A DNA stretch of 35,557 nucleotides from Candidatus Zhuqueibacterota bacterium. GTDB lineage: Bacteria; Zhuqueibacterota; Zhuqueibacteria; Thermofontimicrobiales; Thermofontimicrobiaceae. The notes beneath the pieces are model-generated. The model worked only from the letters and a program-made list of their open reading frames with translations. It ran no database searches and was not told where the DNA came from. A program made the translations under genes and the position numbers. Positions 8,126 through 17,135 of the stretch are shown here, one piece after another; within the stretch, counting starts at the first letter, position 1, and every line of letters starts with the position of its first letter. The stretch is from positions 1-35,557 of the forward strand of contig JADHVV010000022.1 in the NCBI GenBank assembly GCA_016783825.1, in the 5' to 3' direction.

Positions 8126-8176
8126 GTAGTATGCAATTTCGCCATTTATATACTAACTAAACAATAGGAGAAAGCC

Positions 8177-9832
8177 ATGTTAAAAAAATCATTCATTACC
8201 GCACTATTTTTTTTACTGTTTTCTGTAATAGCCTTAGCCCAGGTGCCCAACCTTATTAATTACCAGGGTAGGTTAACCGATTCGTCAGGAAATCCACTCA
8301 GCGACACATTAACAATTCAATTCAAAATTTACAAGGATGCAAATACGTTTCCAGGCGAAATCGCTTTGTGGACTGAAACTCAGTTTATTACATTATTTGA
8401 CGGATTGTTTAGTGTCTTGCTTGGCTCAGTCGTGCCAATCCCGTATGATGTATTTGATGGTTCTGTGCGTTATCTTAGCATTACTTTGAGAGCCGATCCG
8501 GAAATGGCACCGCGCAAAGCCCTGGTCAGTGTCGGTTATGCCTATCACGCGTATGATGCTGATAAATTGGATGGTCAGGATGCATCATCATTTCTGAACA
8601 CTTCCGATGATTTTGGAAGATCCGGTGTTGCTTCTGATCTTTATGAAGACGCAACTACGCTTACTGACAAATATGTAAATGAAGGGCAAGCTAATGCTAT
8701 TTCTACTGCTATGATTAAAGATAACGCTGTTACTTCAGCTAAAATTACCCCTGATTTTGTCAGCAGTGTTGATGGCGTAAAAAATGATGGTGGCAATATT
8801 GACCTGGTCGCAGGCAGCAACATCACGATCAATCCTGATGATGCTAACAACAAGATCACTATTTCAGCTTCAACCAGTAGTGGCGATAATCTTGGTAACC
8901 ACACCGCATCTCAAAATATTAAATTAAATAATAAATGGCTATCCAACGATGGCGGGAATGAAGGAATTAAAGTGGACAATTCGGGAAAAGTAGAAACCAA
9001 TAATGATCTTATCGTGGGGGATGATATCACAGCCACTGATGATATTACTGCCGATGGCACTGTCACGGGTAATTGTACGAGTGGCAATTACGGTGTTTAT
9101 GGCAAAAAAGGTGGTAACTTTGGCTATTTGGGCTCCGATGTTCATGGTGTGTATGGCTATAGTGGCAGCAATAATGCTGTATGGGGCAACTCACCTAATG
9201 GTCATGGAATCCATGGCTACTCGTCAAATGGTTTTGCTGGATATTTTTGGGGAAAGGTTTATATGAAGGGCAAAGTCGGTATTGGGACGGATAGCCCTGA
9301 TGTCCAATTGGTAGTAAGATCATCCGGTTATACTGATGGCATGCAGGTTATTGCCAATGATGGCAGTCGTATGTTCAGAGTGAGAGAAAGTTCAGACGGA
9401 TCAGCCGGAATTTATGTTTGCAATGCAGCAGGAGTTTCTAAAGTCGTTATAAGCGGAAATGGTAACGTCGGTATTATTAATACGAGTCCAACACATTTAT
9501 TAGATGTTGGTACCACCGGCGCATATTGTAATGGTGGCGCTTGGGTGAACGGTTCCAGCAGGAAATATAAAGAGAATATTTCACAATTAGCGTTGCCGGA
9601 AGCTATGGAAACACTAACACATTTAGCCCCGGTAAAATTTAATTATAAAACAGACTTGACAGAAAAGCATGTCGGTTTTATTGCCGAAGATGTACCGGAA
9701 CTGGTTTCCACAAGTGATCGAAAAGGATTAAGTCCGATGGATATTGTAGCGGTTTTAACTAAAGTGGCACAGGAGCAACAAAAAATTATTAAAAATCTTG
9801 CCAAACGTGTGGAAGAATTAGAGAATAAATAA
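8177..9832 (+). CDS. Secreted surface protein with C-terminal S74 self-cleaving chaperone domain
   Basis: A clear signal peptide (residues 1-21, ending LAQ) is followed by a conserved region (about 25-130, NYQGRLTDSSGNPL). A Gly/Asn/Asp-rich beta stretch with phage-fibre-like GNVGI and KVGIGT motifs follows. The last ~95 residues form a Peptidase_S74 intramolecular chaperone, with Ser460 and Lys465 spaced as in the S-x4-K cleavage dyad (SSRKYKENI), then GFIAEDVPELV and a coiled coil at the C-terminus. In phage tailspikes this domain trimerises the fibre and then cuts itself off. Here it probably assembles a trimeric surface fibre. No T9SS sorting tail is present. Start chosen by SD AGGAGA. 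Confidence 0.85.
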   Translation: MLKKSFITALFFLLFSVIALAQVPNLINYQGRLTDSSGNPLSDTLTIQFKIYKDANTFPGEIALWTETQFITLFDGLFSVLLGSVVPIPYDVFDGSVRYLSITLRADPEMAPRKALVSVGYAYHAYDADKLDGQDASSFLNTSDDFGRSGVASDLYEDATTLTDKYVNEGQANAISTAMIKDNAVTSAKITPDFVSSVDGVKNDGGNIDLVAGSNITINPDDANNKITISASTSSGDNLGNHTASQNIKLNNKWLSNDGGNEGIKVDNSGKVETNNDLIVGDDITATDDITADGTVTGNCTSGNYGVYGKKGGNFGYLGSDVHGVYGYSGSNNAVWGNSPNGHGIHGYSSNGFAGYFWGKVYMKGKVGIGTDSPDVQLVVRSSGYTDGMQVIANDGSRMFRVRESSDGSAGIYVCNAAGVSKVVISGNGNVGIINTSPTHLLDVGTTGAYCNGGAWVNGSSRKYKENISQLALPEAMETLTHLAPVKFNYKTDLTEKHVGFIAEDVPELVSTSDRKGLSPMDIVAVLTKVAQEQQKIIKNLAKRVEELENK

Positions 9833-9960
9833 CTAAGGACTACTTTAGAATTACATGAACTATATTGGATTCTTTGCTGAATTTTAATTATCCATTATTG
9901 GTCTATTATAAATAAAAATTTCCACAAAGTTGGTATTTAGGAGCATAGCAAAAAACTTTA

Positions 9961-10114
9961 GTGTCCACTCAATAAATCAGGGTAATTTTGTTTTGCTTGT
10001 TTACTTTCACCCTTCGACTCCGCTCAGGGTGAAGTGTCAGCGTAGCTTCATGCTGAGCGGAGTCGAAGCATGATAATGTCAAAGCAATAATTCCATCATT
10101 TATTGAACGGATAC
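9961..10114. mobile_element. 154-bp MITE-like element with internal hairpin
   Basis: Terminal inverted repeats of 17 bp (9961-9977, GTGTCCACTCAATAAAT, against 10098-10114) match at 14 positions. Inside is a perfect 16-bp inverted repeat, CTTCGACTCCGCTCAG (10012-10027) against its complement (10053-10068). It sits between two secreted-protein genes and has no coding potential. Confidence 0.6.
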
Positions 10115-10163
10115 AAACTTTATGTTTCATAATAAATTAACTCAACAAACATAAGGAGATAAA

Positions 10164-10574
10164 ATGATAAAATTCAAAAAATGGATCGTTGCCGTTGTGC
10201 TTTTCACATTGGTATTGATATTTATCCAATATGGAACTGCACACATCAATTCAATCGCTAATTTTTTCATAACCAAAGACGTTATCGATCAGGGCGCTGG
10301 CGCTTCGGAATCCCCAAATTTTAAAATGGTCGATGCAATCGGTCAACCAGGCGGCGTAGGCTTAGCTTCCAGTACAAACTTCAAAGAATCATCCGGGTTT
10401 ATCTCAGGTAGCGAGATTACAGCTCCTACGCTCAGTGTGACGCCGACAACGCTTGATTTTGCATCGGATCAAACAAGTGTAACACCTTGGACTGTTTTGG
10501 GGATCGACAGGTCCGCCTCGCCCCAGTTCATCCATTGCTTGGTCAGGACAACCGGCATCGCCCTGGACTCCTGA
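10164..10574 (+). pseudogene. 5' fragment of a broken dockerin/cohesin T9SS protein gene
   Basis: This fragment has a good SD (AAGGAG) and a signal peptide or anchor (FKKWIVAVVLFTLVLIFI). A region with GQPGGVG and SSGFISG follows, then the start of a beta domain (LSVTPTTLDFASDQTS). After about residue 108 the translation loses sense and stops at 10574. The sequence continues coherently in the frame starting at 10483. The reading frame was therefore shifted between about 10440 and 10485, most simply by an internal deletion that removed the end of the beta domain and the start of a first dockerin repeat. Confidence 0.75.
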
Positions 10575-11418
10575 AAACGCCACTTATGCCGATGCCAATG
10601 GTGATGGAACTGTAAACCAGGCAGATGTGTTACCAATCGGGTTGAACTGGGGTAAAACGCACACACCGGTTTCAGCATCCGAAGATGAGGAGATTGCAGA
10701 AGACATCAAAAAGCCAAATACGCAAACACTGAAAATGAATATAACCGGCAGCACAAAACAAAATCAAATCTGTTGGGTTGAATTTGTTGTTGAAGGTGCA
10801 ACAAACCTGTTTGGAATTTCCTTTGAAATGTCTTTTTCACCAAAAACTTATATTGATTCTGTCGAAGTAGAAAATGGCAGCTGGTTGGGAGACGATATAT
10901 TATTTTTTCCCAATGTAAACATGTTAGCAGGCAAAGTGAGTTTAGGTATCACTCGAAAAGCAGGACAGCGCGGTATAAACGGAAGCGGTGTAATTGCAAC
11001 CATAAAAATAAAGTTGAAAGACATACCGCCTGTCGAAACAACTCTAACAATTCAAAATGTTATTGCTAATGATGAAACGGGTAATTCGATACAATTTGAT
11101 GTTGAAAACACCACTATCACTAAAATAAATGAAAAGACTGCTGAGCATATTCCTACTTCCTTTGAATTAGGACAGAATTATCCCAATCCGTTTAATCCAA
11201 CTACCACAATCGAATTTGCGATTCCCAAATCTTCCCAGGTTTCATTAAGGCTTTATGATTTACTGGGGAGGGAAGTGGCAACTTTGGTTGAAAAGGAGAT
11301 GCAACCGGGTGAATACCATATTGTCTTTGACGCACAAAGATTGCAAAGCGGAGTTTACATGTATAGTTTAAAAGCCGGAGATTTTTTTCAGCTTAAAAAA
11401 TTATTACTACTTAAATAA
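10483..11418 (+). pseudogene. 3' part of the broken gene: dockerin repeat, cohesin-like domain, T9SS tail
   Basis: The open frame begins at 10483, after a stop at 10480, with LGLFWGSTGPPRP, the tail of a dockerin-type repeat. A second, complete repeat has calcium loop DANGDGTVNQAD and then VLPIGLNWG. A cohesin-like beta domain covers the middle, and the end is a T9SS C-terminal sorting domain beginning LGQNYPNPFNPTTTIEF. Taken alone, a GTG at 10627 would give 263 residues, but without a signal peptide it could not use T9SS. It is therefore read as the remainder of one gene with 10164-10574. The original product was probably an exported, surface-attached scaffolding-like protein. Confidence 0.75.
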
Positions 11419-11431
11419 GGAGAAATGAATC

Positions 11432-12184
11432 ATGAGAAATTCATTTAAGCTTTGTGTGATTCTGCTTGTTTTGTGTATCACGGCAGGCTGGAGCCAATCG
11501 TGGGAATGGAACACCTTTATGGGATCTTGGCTAACTGATAATAGCTATGGCATTGCAGTGGACGGCAGCGATAATGTTTATGTTGCGGGTTACAGTTCAA
11601 TAACCTGGGGCTCGCCAGTAAACGCTCATGCGGGAGACGATGATGTATTTATCGTAAAACTAAACAGCAGCGGCGAGTTACAATGGAATACGTTTATGGG
11701 AGGTTCAGAAGATGATGCAGGCTATGGAATCACAGTGGACGGCAGCGGTAATGTTTACATTGTGGGTGAGAGCAAAGCAACCTGGGGCTCGCCTGTAAAC
11801 GCACATTCAGGAAGTAAGGATGCATTTGCCGTTAAATTTGATTATTCTAATATTGTAAAAGTCGAAATAAATATGCGATTACCAATAGGTTTCAAGTTAT
11901 CACAAAACTATCCCAATCCGTTTACTCCGCAAACGACTATTGAATCCAATCTTCCTCAAGCTGCAGAAGGGAATTTAACCATTTATAACATCAATGGAAA
12001 GGAAATCAGGAAATTGTTTAATGGACGATTAGCGGTTGGTTCTCATACATTTCAGTGGAATGCACGAGATAATTATGGAAACCTTGTATCTTCTGGTATT
12101 TATTTTTATCAATTCGAAGCGCAAGCTAAAGACAACAAAGTAATTTCGTTTTTCGATATTAAGAAAATGATTTTATTGAGATGA
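11432..12184 (+). CDS. Secreted SBBP beta-propeller repeat protein with T9SS sorting domain
   Basis: The gene starts 13 nt after the previous one with SD AAGGAG. A signal peptide ends near GWSQS. Two SBBP-type repeats follow (WNTFMG, YGIxVDGSxNVYVxG, TWGSPVNAH, DAFxVKF). A C-terminal T9SS sorting domain starts at SQNYPNPFTPQTTIE and ends in KKMILLR. Two repeats are far fewer than a full propeller needs, so this may be a shortened paralogue or may oligomerise. Its place behind the broken dockerin gene suggests co-transcription. Confidence 0.8.
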   Translation: MRNSFKLCVILLVLCITAGWSQSWEWNTFMGSWLTDNSYGIAVDGSDNVYVAGYSSITWGSPVNAHAGDDDVFIVKLNSSGELQWNTFMGGSEDDAGYGITVDGSGNVYIVGESKATWGSPVNAHSGSKDAFAVKFDYSNIVKVEINMRLPIGFKLSQNYPNPFTPQTTIESNLPQAAEGNLTIYNINGKEIRKLFNGRLAVGSHTFQWNARDNYGNLVSSGIYFYQFEAQAKDNKVISFFDIKKMILLR

Positions 12185-12210
12185 GGCCATATGCAACAGA
12201 AATTATAAAA

Positions 12211-12410
12211 ATTGCCACAAAGATCATTATGCCCGCAGATGGTACACGAAGACACCAAGAATCACAAAGATAAACATTATTAGTTTTTTAAAATTATAGG
12301 ACAAAAAAGTGAACTTCTTGCCTAAAGAGCAAAACCTTTTGGGTTACAGAAACAAAAATCGTCACAGAAAATAAATTATAAAATTTCTGTGATGTGTTCT
12401 AATTCTGTGA
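12211..12410. repeat. Degenerate intergenic repeats, family shared with 24.4 kb
   Basis: GCCACAAAGATCATTATGCC, then CGCAGATGGTACACGAAG and ACCAAGAATCACAAAG, closely resembles the left arm of the repeat at 24369-24592. Further on, TCACAGAAA and TTTCTGTGA form a short hairpin. This fills most of the 308-bp gap between convergent genes. No gene is seen. Confidence 0.5.
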
Positions 12411-12492
12411 CCGAGATTTTTTTCTTTTTGATTCTGGCTTATCAGGGTTGGGTATTTGGTTTAAATCCAAAATTATAACATGATGTTAATAA

Positions 12493-13638
12493 TCAATTAA
12501 AATCAACCGCAATCAGAAAAATATCATCTCTGACTTGTGTATAATATTGTTGCTGTAGATTATCAATGATGCGTTCAACGATCTCATTTGCCGGAAAAGA
12601 TTTTAAACGATTTAAAATATTAATAAAACCAATAATCCCCAACGCTTTTTTATTTTCATTTTCTGCTTCAACAATTCCGTCCGTATATAAAAATAATTTA
12701 TCACCCGATTTTAATTGCACTGTTTCCTGAATAAATTCATTTGCGTCTTTTCTTTCAAAACCAATAATTACATTTTGGGATGATAATTTTTCAAATCTGT
12801 TTTTCTCATTTTTCCATAATACTAAAGCAGGATGAGCGCTACCGGCATAACTGAACTCATAATTATCAGTATTGATTCGGGTTGTAAAAGTTGTCAGAAA
12901 CATTCCTGTTTGATCAAATACATCCATGATAAAATTATTCAAGTCATAAAGTATTTGCGCCGGCTGCAAATTTTCACGCACCAATTTTCTCACTTCACTA
13001 CAGATACGGTTCACCAATAAAGCCGCGCTAATGCCATGCCCGGTAACATCAATTAATGTCAAATAAATGTACTTTTCCCCATCATAATAAATATCTGCAA
13101 AATCACCGCCAAGCCCGATCATTGGCAGATATTTTACACCGATTTCAATTTTTTCATTCTTGTATATTTGAGGGACAAGGCTTTGATGTATTTGTTCGGC
13201 AAGCTTCAAGTCACGCTGAATCATTTCATGATATTTATCAAGCGCTTTTTGTTGTTTCGCTAATTTAATCTTTAATTCTTTTCGCTGCAAAGCCTGGGTA
13301 ACTTTGTGTCGCAATTCTTCAACATTGACCGGTTTGGAAAGATACTCGAACGCGCCTAATTTCATGGCCTTAACAGCTGTTTTAATACTTCCGTAACCAG
13401 TTACAAGCAGCACTTCCGTGTCTGTATATTTTTCTTTCACTACAGATAAAATATCAATCCCACTGACTTTGGGCATTTGCAGATCGGAAATAATAAGATC
13501 GAATTCATTCTCTTGTAAAATTTCAAGCGCTTTCTCCCCCCCAGTTGCTAACGTTAAATCATATTTAAATTTTTTCAATGCCTCTGATATTAAGAACAAA
13601 ATATTTTTATCATCATCGACTAATAGTATTGATGGCAT
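12493..13638 (-). CDS. Response regulator with SpoIIE/RsbU-type PP2C phosphatase output
   Basis: The receiver (1-115) has Asp8-Asp10, phospho-acceptor Asp52 in ISDLQMP, Thr80 and Lys102. A coiled linker (115-150) leads to a SpoIIE-type Ser/Thr phosphatase (about 150-381) with metal ligands Asp179 in GGDFAD and Asp197 in DVTGHG, then YTDGIVEA and RDDIFLIAV. It would dephosphorylate a STAS anti-anti-sigma protein when its receiver is phosphorylated. The natural substrate is the product of 16353-16700. No partner histidine kinase is beside it. It is separated from the rest of the cluster by a large inverted repeat (13688-14085), so it is probably transcribed separately. Confidence 0.9.
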   Translation of the reverse strand: MPSILLVDDDKNILFLISEALKKFKYDLTLATGGEKALEILQENEFDLIISDLQMPKVSGIDILSVVKEKYTDTEVLLVTGYGSIKTAVKAMKLGAFEYLSKPVNVEELRHKVTQALQRKELKIKLAKQQKALDKYHEMIQRDLKLAEQIHQSLVPQIYKNEKIEIGVKYLPMIGLGGDFADIYYDGEKYIYLTLIDVTGHGISAALLVNRICSEVRKLVRENLQPAQILYDLNNFIMDVFDQTGMFLTTFTTRINTDNYEFSYAGSAHPALVLWKNEKNRFEKLSSQNVIIGFERKDANEFIQETVQLKSGDKLFLYTDGIVEAENENKKALGIIGFINILNRLKSFPANEIVERIIDNLQQQYYTQVRDDIFLIAVDFN

Positions 13639-13687
13639 TCTTTGGTTACCTTTTTTTTGTATTACCTATTTCATATCTAATAAATTG

Positions 13688-14085
13688 GGTGACGGCTAGG
13701 AGACGTGGAGAGTAGGTGACAAGGAGAATGGGAGAAAGGGGAAAAATAAAAATATCATAAGAGTCGCACAACTTGTCGCCATGCTTACTCTCCCTATTCC
13801 AATGGCATTAACTTAAGGCAAAAAGATTATTCTTTTCATTCTCAACGGTACGTCCGCAGCCTTTTTGGCGGATTCTCAATTAGTAATTCACAATTCTCAA
13901 TTAATTTTTGAAAACTTGTTAATTCTAATTGTGAATCCGCCAAAGACACGTCGGACGTTCCGTTGATAATTGAGAATAATGAATTGTGAATGATATAAAA
14001 ATATTTTCGCATAAGTTAACGGCATTGCTCCCTATCCCCTTCTCCACGTCACCTTGTCTCCCACTCTCCATCTCACCCTGTCACC
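13688..14085. repeat. About 400-bp imperfect inverted repeat
   Basis: Outer arms (GGTGACGGCTAGGAGACG at 13688 against GGTGACAGGGTGAGATGG read from 14085 on the minus strand) enclose inner arms with GGCATTAACTTA, CAACGG.ACGTCCG, TTTGGCGGATTC and AATTCACAAT. The whole fills the gap between two phosphatase genes. The right outer arm overlaps the last codons and stop of the 14073-15869 gene. Confidence 0.6.
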
Positions 14086-15869
14086 TTTAAGATCAACAGC
14101 GTAATATCATCACTCTGCGGAACATCACCTGTAAACTCTTTTACCGCAGTCAAAATTTTATCTTTCATCACTTCGGCAGAAGCAAATTTGTTTTCCTGTA
14201 ATAATTCCATCAATCTTTCTTCTTCAAAATCTTCGCCATCTTTGTCTTGAGCTTCAGTGACGCCATCTGTGAACATGACTATCCAATCCCCTTGTTTAAG
14301 CTGAACTTTATCCTGTTCATAAGGCACATTGGGCATCATTCCCAGAATTAATCCGCCACTTTCCAATAATTCAATATTCCCATCTTTGTGCATAAAAAAC
14401 GGTGGATTGTGCCCTGCATTAACGTATTGAAAACTGTTTTCCTGAATATTTAAAATGCCGATAAAAAACGTGATGAATTTATCATAGTTGGTATTTTTAT
14501 GAATTAAATTATTTATTCTACCGGTAATTTCTTCGAGGTTGCTGTTTGAATCAATCAAAGCATTTAATACCGCTTGCAAATTTGCCATTAGTAAGGATGC
14601 AGGAGTTCCTTTTCCCGATACATCAGCAATGGCTAAACAGTAATTATTTTCGTCCAATTTTATACAATCAAAATAATCACCGCTAACATGAAGGCTGGAA
14701 ATATTTATTCCTTCAACTTCATATTTTTCTAATTGAGGACATTTTTTGGGTAATAACTTTTGTTGGATTTCTCTCGCCAAAGCAAGTTCTTCTTCCATTT
14801 TTTGTTTTTCAAGCGTTTCTTCAAATAAGCGGGCGTTTTCCAAACAGATCAAAGCTTCGTTACCCAAAGTAAACAAGAATTCCAAATCATCATCGTAAAA
14901 AGGTGTTTTGGTAATTCTTTCACCGATTGCCAGAATACCCTTTGTTTTGTTTTGAATTCTCATCGGCACGATGACCGGAAATTTTGTCTTTTGAAAATTT
15001 TGTAATGGAGAAGAATATTCGTTTTCTTTTTTCAAATAAATTGGATCTGTTAATTCAAATAACTTCTCTAAAAAATCTTCTTTTTCAAACAGGGCTAATT
15101 CATCGGTGCTCTGCAGCCCTTTGGACATTTGTAATTTCATCTCTCCATTTTCTTCAAGAAAGATCAGGCAGCGATTTATGATCATCTCCCCCATTACAGC
15201 ATAACTGAGCAAATTTAATATTTTATCACTATCAAGTGTCGAATTGAGTTCTTTGCCAATTTCAAAAATCGTATTAAGCTCTTGTATTTTTTTATCTAAC
15301 CGGCGATTAATATCCTGCAGCTTAAGCACCATCAATCCGTTTTCGATAGACGTAGCAGCTATATTAGATAAGGATTTTAAATATTCCAATTCTGATTTGG
15401 AATAATCTTTGTTCAAAATTTTATTGCCAAACCCGATATAGCCTAAATTTTTATCACTGCTGCGAATAGGCAGAAGCAAAACAATATTATTGTCCACTAA
15501 AAATGAAAAAGTCGTCAGGTTTGCTTCATCTTCTTTAGTTAAAAAAGTTGGCTCAGAGATATCGATTTTTTCGTCAATAATTTTTCCAACAAGTTCCTGG
15601 GGCAGACCTTTTAGTGTTTCAACACTTAACTTATTTTTTTCTTTATAAAGAAGAACAATCCCGCGGGTGATCATCATTTTACCCATGGGCGTAAGCAGCA
15701 TGTTGTCCAAAATTGAAGTTAAATTCAGTGATGAGTTCAATGTTTGACTGACTTCAAAAAGAGATTGGAGTTCCATCAACTTCTCATCTAAAATGCGACT
15801 GGTGCCGTCCTCATCCGCCAAAATTTCTTGAGAGGTTTTCATTTTTTGTACTTCAGAAGAATTACTCAT
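14073..15869 (-). CDS. Double-GAF SpoIIE/RsbU-type phosphatase
   Basis: Cytoplasmic. Two GAF-like domains (about 30-180 and 195-348) start with matching helices (LQSLFEVSQTLNSSLN; LNTIFEIGKELNSTLD), suggesting an internal duplication. A coiled linker with LAREIQQKLLP (363-373) leads to the SpoIIE phosphatase, with metal ligands Asp398 in SGDYFD and Asp416 in DVSGKG, FTDGVTEA, and SDDITLLIL near the end. The usual GGDYxD reads SGDYFD. It is the third gene of the STAS/kinase operon; its start overlaps the kinase stop by 8 nt. It should reactivate the STAS antagonist in response to a GAF ligand. Its last residues (VTG) and stop come from a repeat arm. Confidence 0.9.
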   Translation of the reverse strand: MSNSSEVQKMKTSQEILADEDGTSRILDEKLMELQSLFEVSQTLNSSLNLTSILDNMLLTPMGKMMITRGIVLLYKEKNKLSVETLKGLPQELVGKIIDEKIDISEPTFLTKEDEANLTTFSFLVDNNIVLLLPIRSSDKNLGYIGFGNKILNKDYSKSELEYLKSLSNIAATSIENGLMVLKLQDINRRLDKKIQELNTIFEIGKELNSTLDSDKILNLLSYAVMGEMIINRCLIFLEENGEMKLQMSKGLQSTDELALFEKEDFLEKLFELTDPIYLKKENEYSSPLQNFQKTKFPVIVPMRIQNKTKGILAIGERITKTPFYDDDLEFLFTLGNEALICLENARLFEETLEKQKMEEELALAREIQQKLLPKKCPQLEKYEVEGINISSLHVSGDYFDCIKLDENNYCLAIADVSGKGTPASLLMANLQAVLNALIDSNSNLEEITGRINNLIHKNTNYDKFITFFIGILNIQENSFQYVNAGHNPPFFMHKDGNIELLESGGLILGMMPNVPYEQDKVQLKQGDWIVMFTDGVTEAQDKDGEDFEEERLMELLQENKFASAEVMKDKILTAVKEFTGDVPQSDDITLLILKVTG

Positions 15870-16341
15870 TTTTTTTAACCACTTCTACTTTACCATTTTT
15901 CATTAAATATTTGGTCATTTTTACCTGGGTACTTGCACCAGGTTTTGAAATAAATTCAACATCATCCATCAATGCCTTGATGAGATGGATTCCAAGTCCC
16001 CCGACTCGCATTTCAGCTAAGTATTCTTTCATATCTTTACTTAATATTTTTTTAACATCAAATCCCCTGCCCTGATCCGAAATAATAATTACTAACTTAT
16101 CCACATCTAATTCAATGACCAGATCAATTTGATGATCTGTGTGCTTCTGTTCGTAAGCATGTTTGACCACATTGGCACAGGCTTCATCTACCGCCAATTC
16201 AATTTTATAGGTTTCATCAGCATCAAAACCAACCTTGACAGCAATGTTAGAAACAAAAGAACGAATTAATTCCAGGTTATCAGTTTTGCTTGGAATTTTT
16301 AATTTATATTTTGTTTTTTCTTTTTTCACGGTTTTTTTCAC
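15862..16341 (-). CDS. RsbW/SpoIIAB-like anti-sigma factor serine kinase
   Basis: It is a HATPase_c_2 GHKL kinase: N box VDEACANVVKHAY, G1 box DQGRGFD, and GGLGIHLIKALMD as G2. In the partner-switch scheme it either binds and blocks its target or phosphorylates the STAS protein encoded just upstream. It lies between the STAS gene (11-nt gap) and the double-GAF phosphatase (8-nt overlap), a standard rsbV-rsbW-rsbU order. The listed start is GTG 16341; a second in-frame GTG at 16329 has a better SD (AAAGGTG) and may be the true start. No sigma factor is in the cluster, so its target is unknown. Confidence 0.9.
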   Translation of the reverse strand: MKKTVKKEKTKYKLKIPSKTDNLELIRSFVSNIAVKVGFDADETYKIELAVDEACANVVKHAYEQKHTDHQIDLVIELDVDKLVIIISDQGRGFDVKKILSKDMKEYLAEMRVGGLGIHLIKALMDDVEFISKPGASTQVKMTKYLMKNGKVEVVKKNE

Positions 16342-16352
16342 CTTTTGCTGGT

Positions 16353-16700
16353 TTAGCTTTCAAATTTTTTTAATGCTTCCTGCTCTTCCTCAAGGATATC
16401 ATAAAGTGTTGGAAATCCTAACAAGTCAAAGACGCGGTAAATTTTGGAATTCATATTGCTCAACTTAATATCACCTTTGTTATTCCTGATATTTTCTATG
16501 AATCCCATAAAAACACCCAAACCAGCGCTGCTAATGTAAATCAGTTCGTTGAAGTTGACAAGTATGTTATATTTTTTTTCATCAACTAACCCTTGTAATT
16601 CTTTCTCTAACATGGGTGCAGTGTGCGCATCAAGATACCCTTTGATGTAAAGAATCATTACGTTTCCTTGTTCTTTTCTCGTAACCTCGAAAGATTCCAT
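16353..16700 (-). CDS. RsbV/SpoIIAA-like STAS anti-sigma factor antagonist
   Basis: 115 residues, a single STAS domain. The phosphorylation site is Ser57/Ser58 in YISSAGLGV, as in SpoIIAA. Phosphorylated by the RsbW-like kinase it is inactive; dephosphorylated by the SpoIIE phosphatases it captures the kinase. First gene of the operon. SD AGGAG precedes ATG 16700, and a promoter lies at 16759-16787. It carries about 20 extra charged residues (EEEQEALKKFES) after the STAS fold. Confidence 0.92.
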   Translation of the reverse strand: MESFEVTRKEQGNVMILYIKGYLDAHTAPMLEKELQGLVDEKKYNILVNFNELIYISSAGLGVFMGFIENIRNNKGDIKLSNMNSKIYRVFDLLGFPTLYDILEEEQEALKKFES

Positions 16701-16758
16701 AGCTGAACTCCTGTTTTAATATATTGGCAAAGTTTTATTCTGATTTTTTGAAGAGGCT

Positions 16759-16787
16759 AATATAGCGAATTTTGATTTTTTAATCAA
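16759..16787 (-). promoter_or_regulatory. Promoter of the STAS/kinase/phosphatase operon
   Basis: Minus strand: TTGATT (16782-16787), 17 bp, TATATT (16759-16764). The leader before the STAS start at 16700 is about 50 nt. Confidence 0.6.
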
Positions 16788-16850
16788 TAAAAAGAATTTA
16801 ATTATTTTGTAACCGTTCACCTGGTAAAAAATAAATAATATGAATAAAAT

Positions 16851-17024
16851 CCCAACGGATGGTATTAGAATTTAAAAACACAGAATATTAATGAAACCAT
16901 TAAAAATATGATAATTTTTCCCAACAGAAATTAGAATCAGACAAAGGCAGTAGAAAATTAATTATATTTCATTTTCCTTTATTATCCATTATTTTTTATC
17001 CGTTGGGTTGTTTCTATCCGTTGG
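16851..17024. mobile_element. CCAACGGAT element, copy A
   Basis: The right end is the full inverted terminus ATCCGTTGGGTTGTTTCT plus ATCCGTTGG (16998-17024). The left end keeps only CCCAACGGAT (16851-16860). The interior is AT-rich and non-coding. The same termini occur at 19235-19701 and 29539-29706. It sits in the 435-bp gap between the membrane phosphatase gene and the STAS operon. Confidence 0.6.
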
Positions 17025-17135
17025 TTTCAATTTTTCATTTTGACCGGCGATCTCACCCTTTCTTTGTATGGCAAGTGATGATTACATTTTTTCTAAATCA
17101 TTTTTCTAAACGATATCATAATAAATATTAAATTT

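Noticed and set aside
7960-8145. 61-codon minus-strand ORF upstream of the S74 gene
   Set aside because: Its product is a translation of the TTGGAATTT repeat and the operator/promoter region of the next gene.
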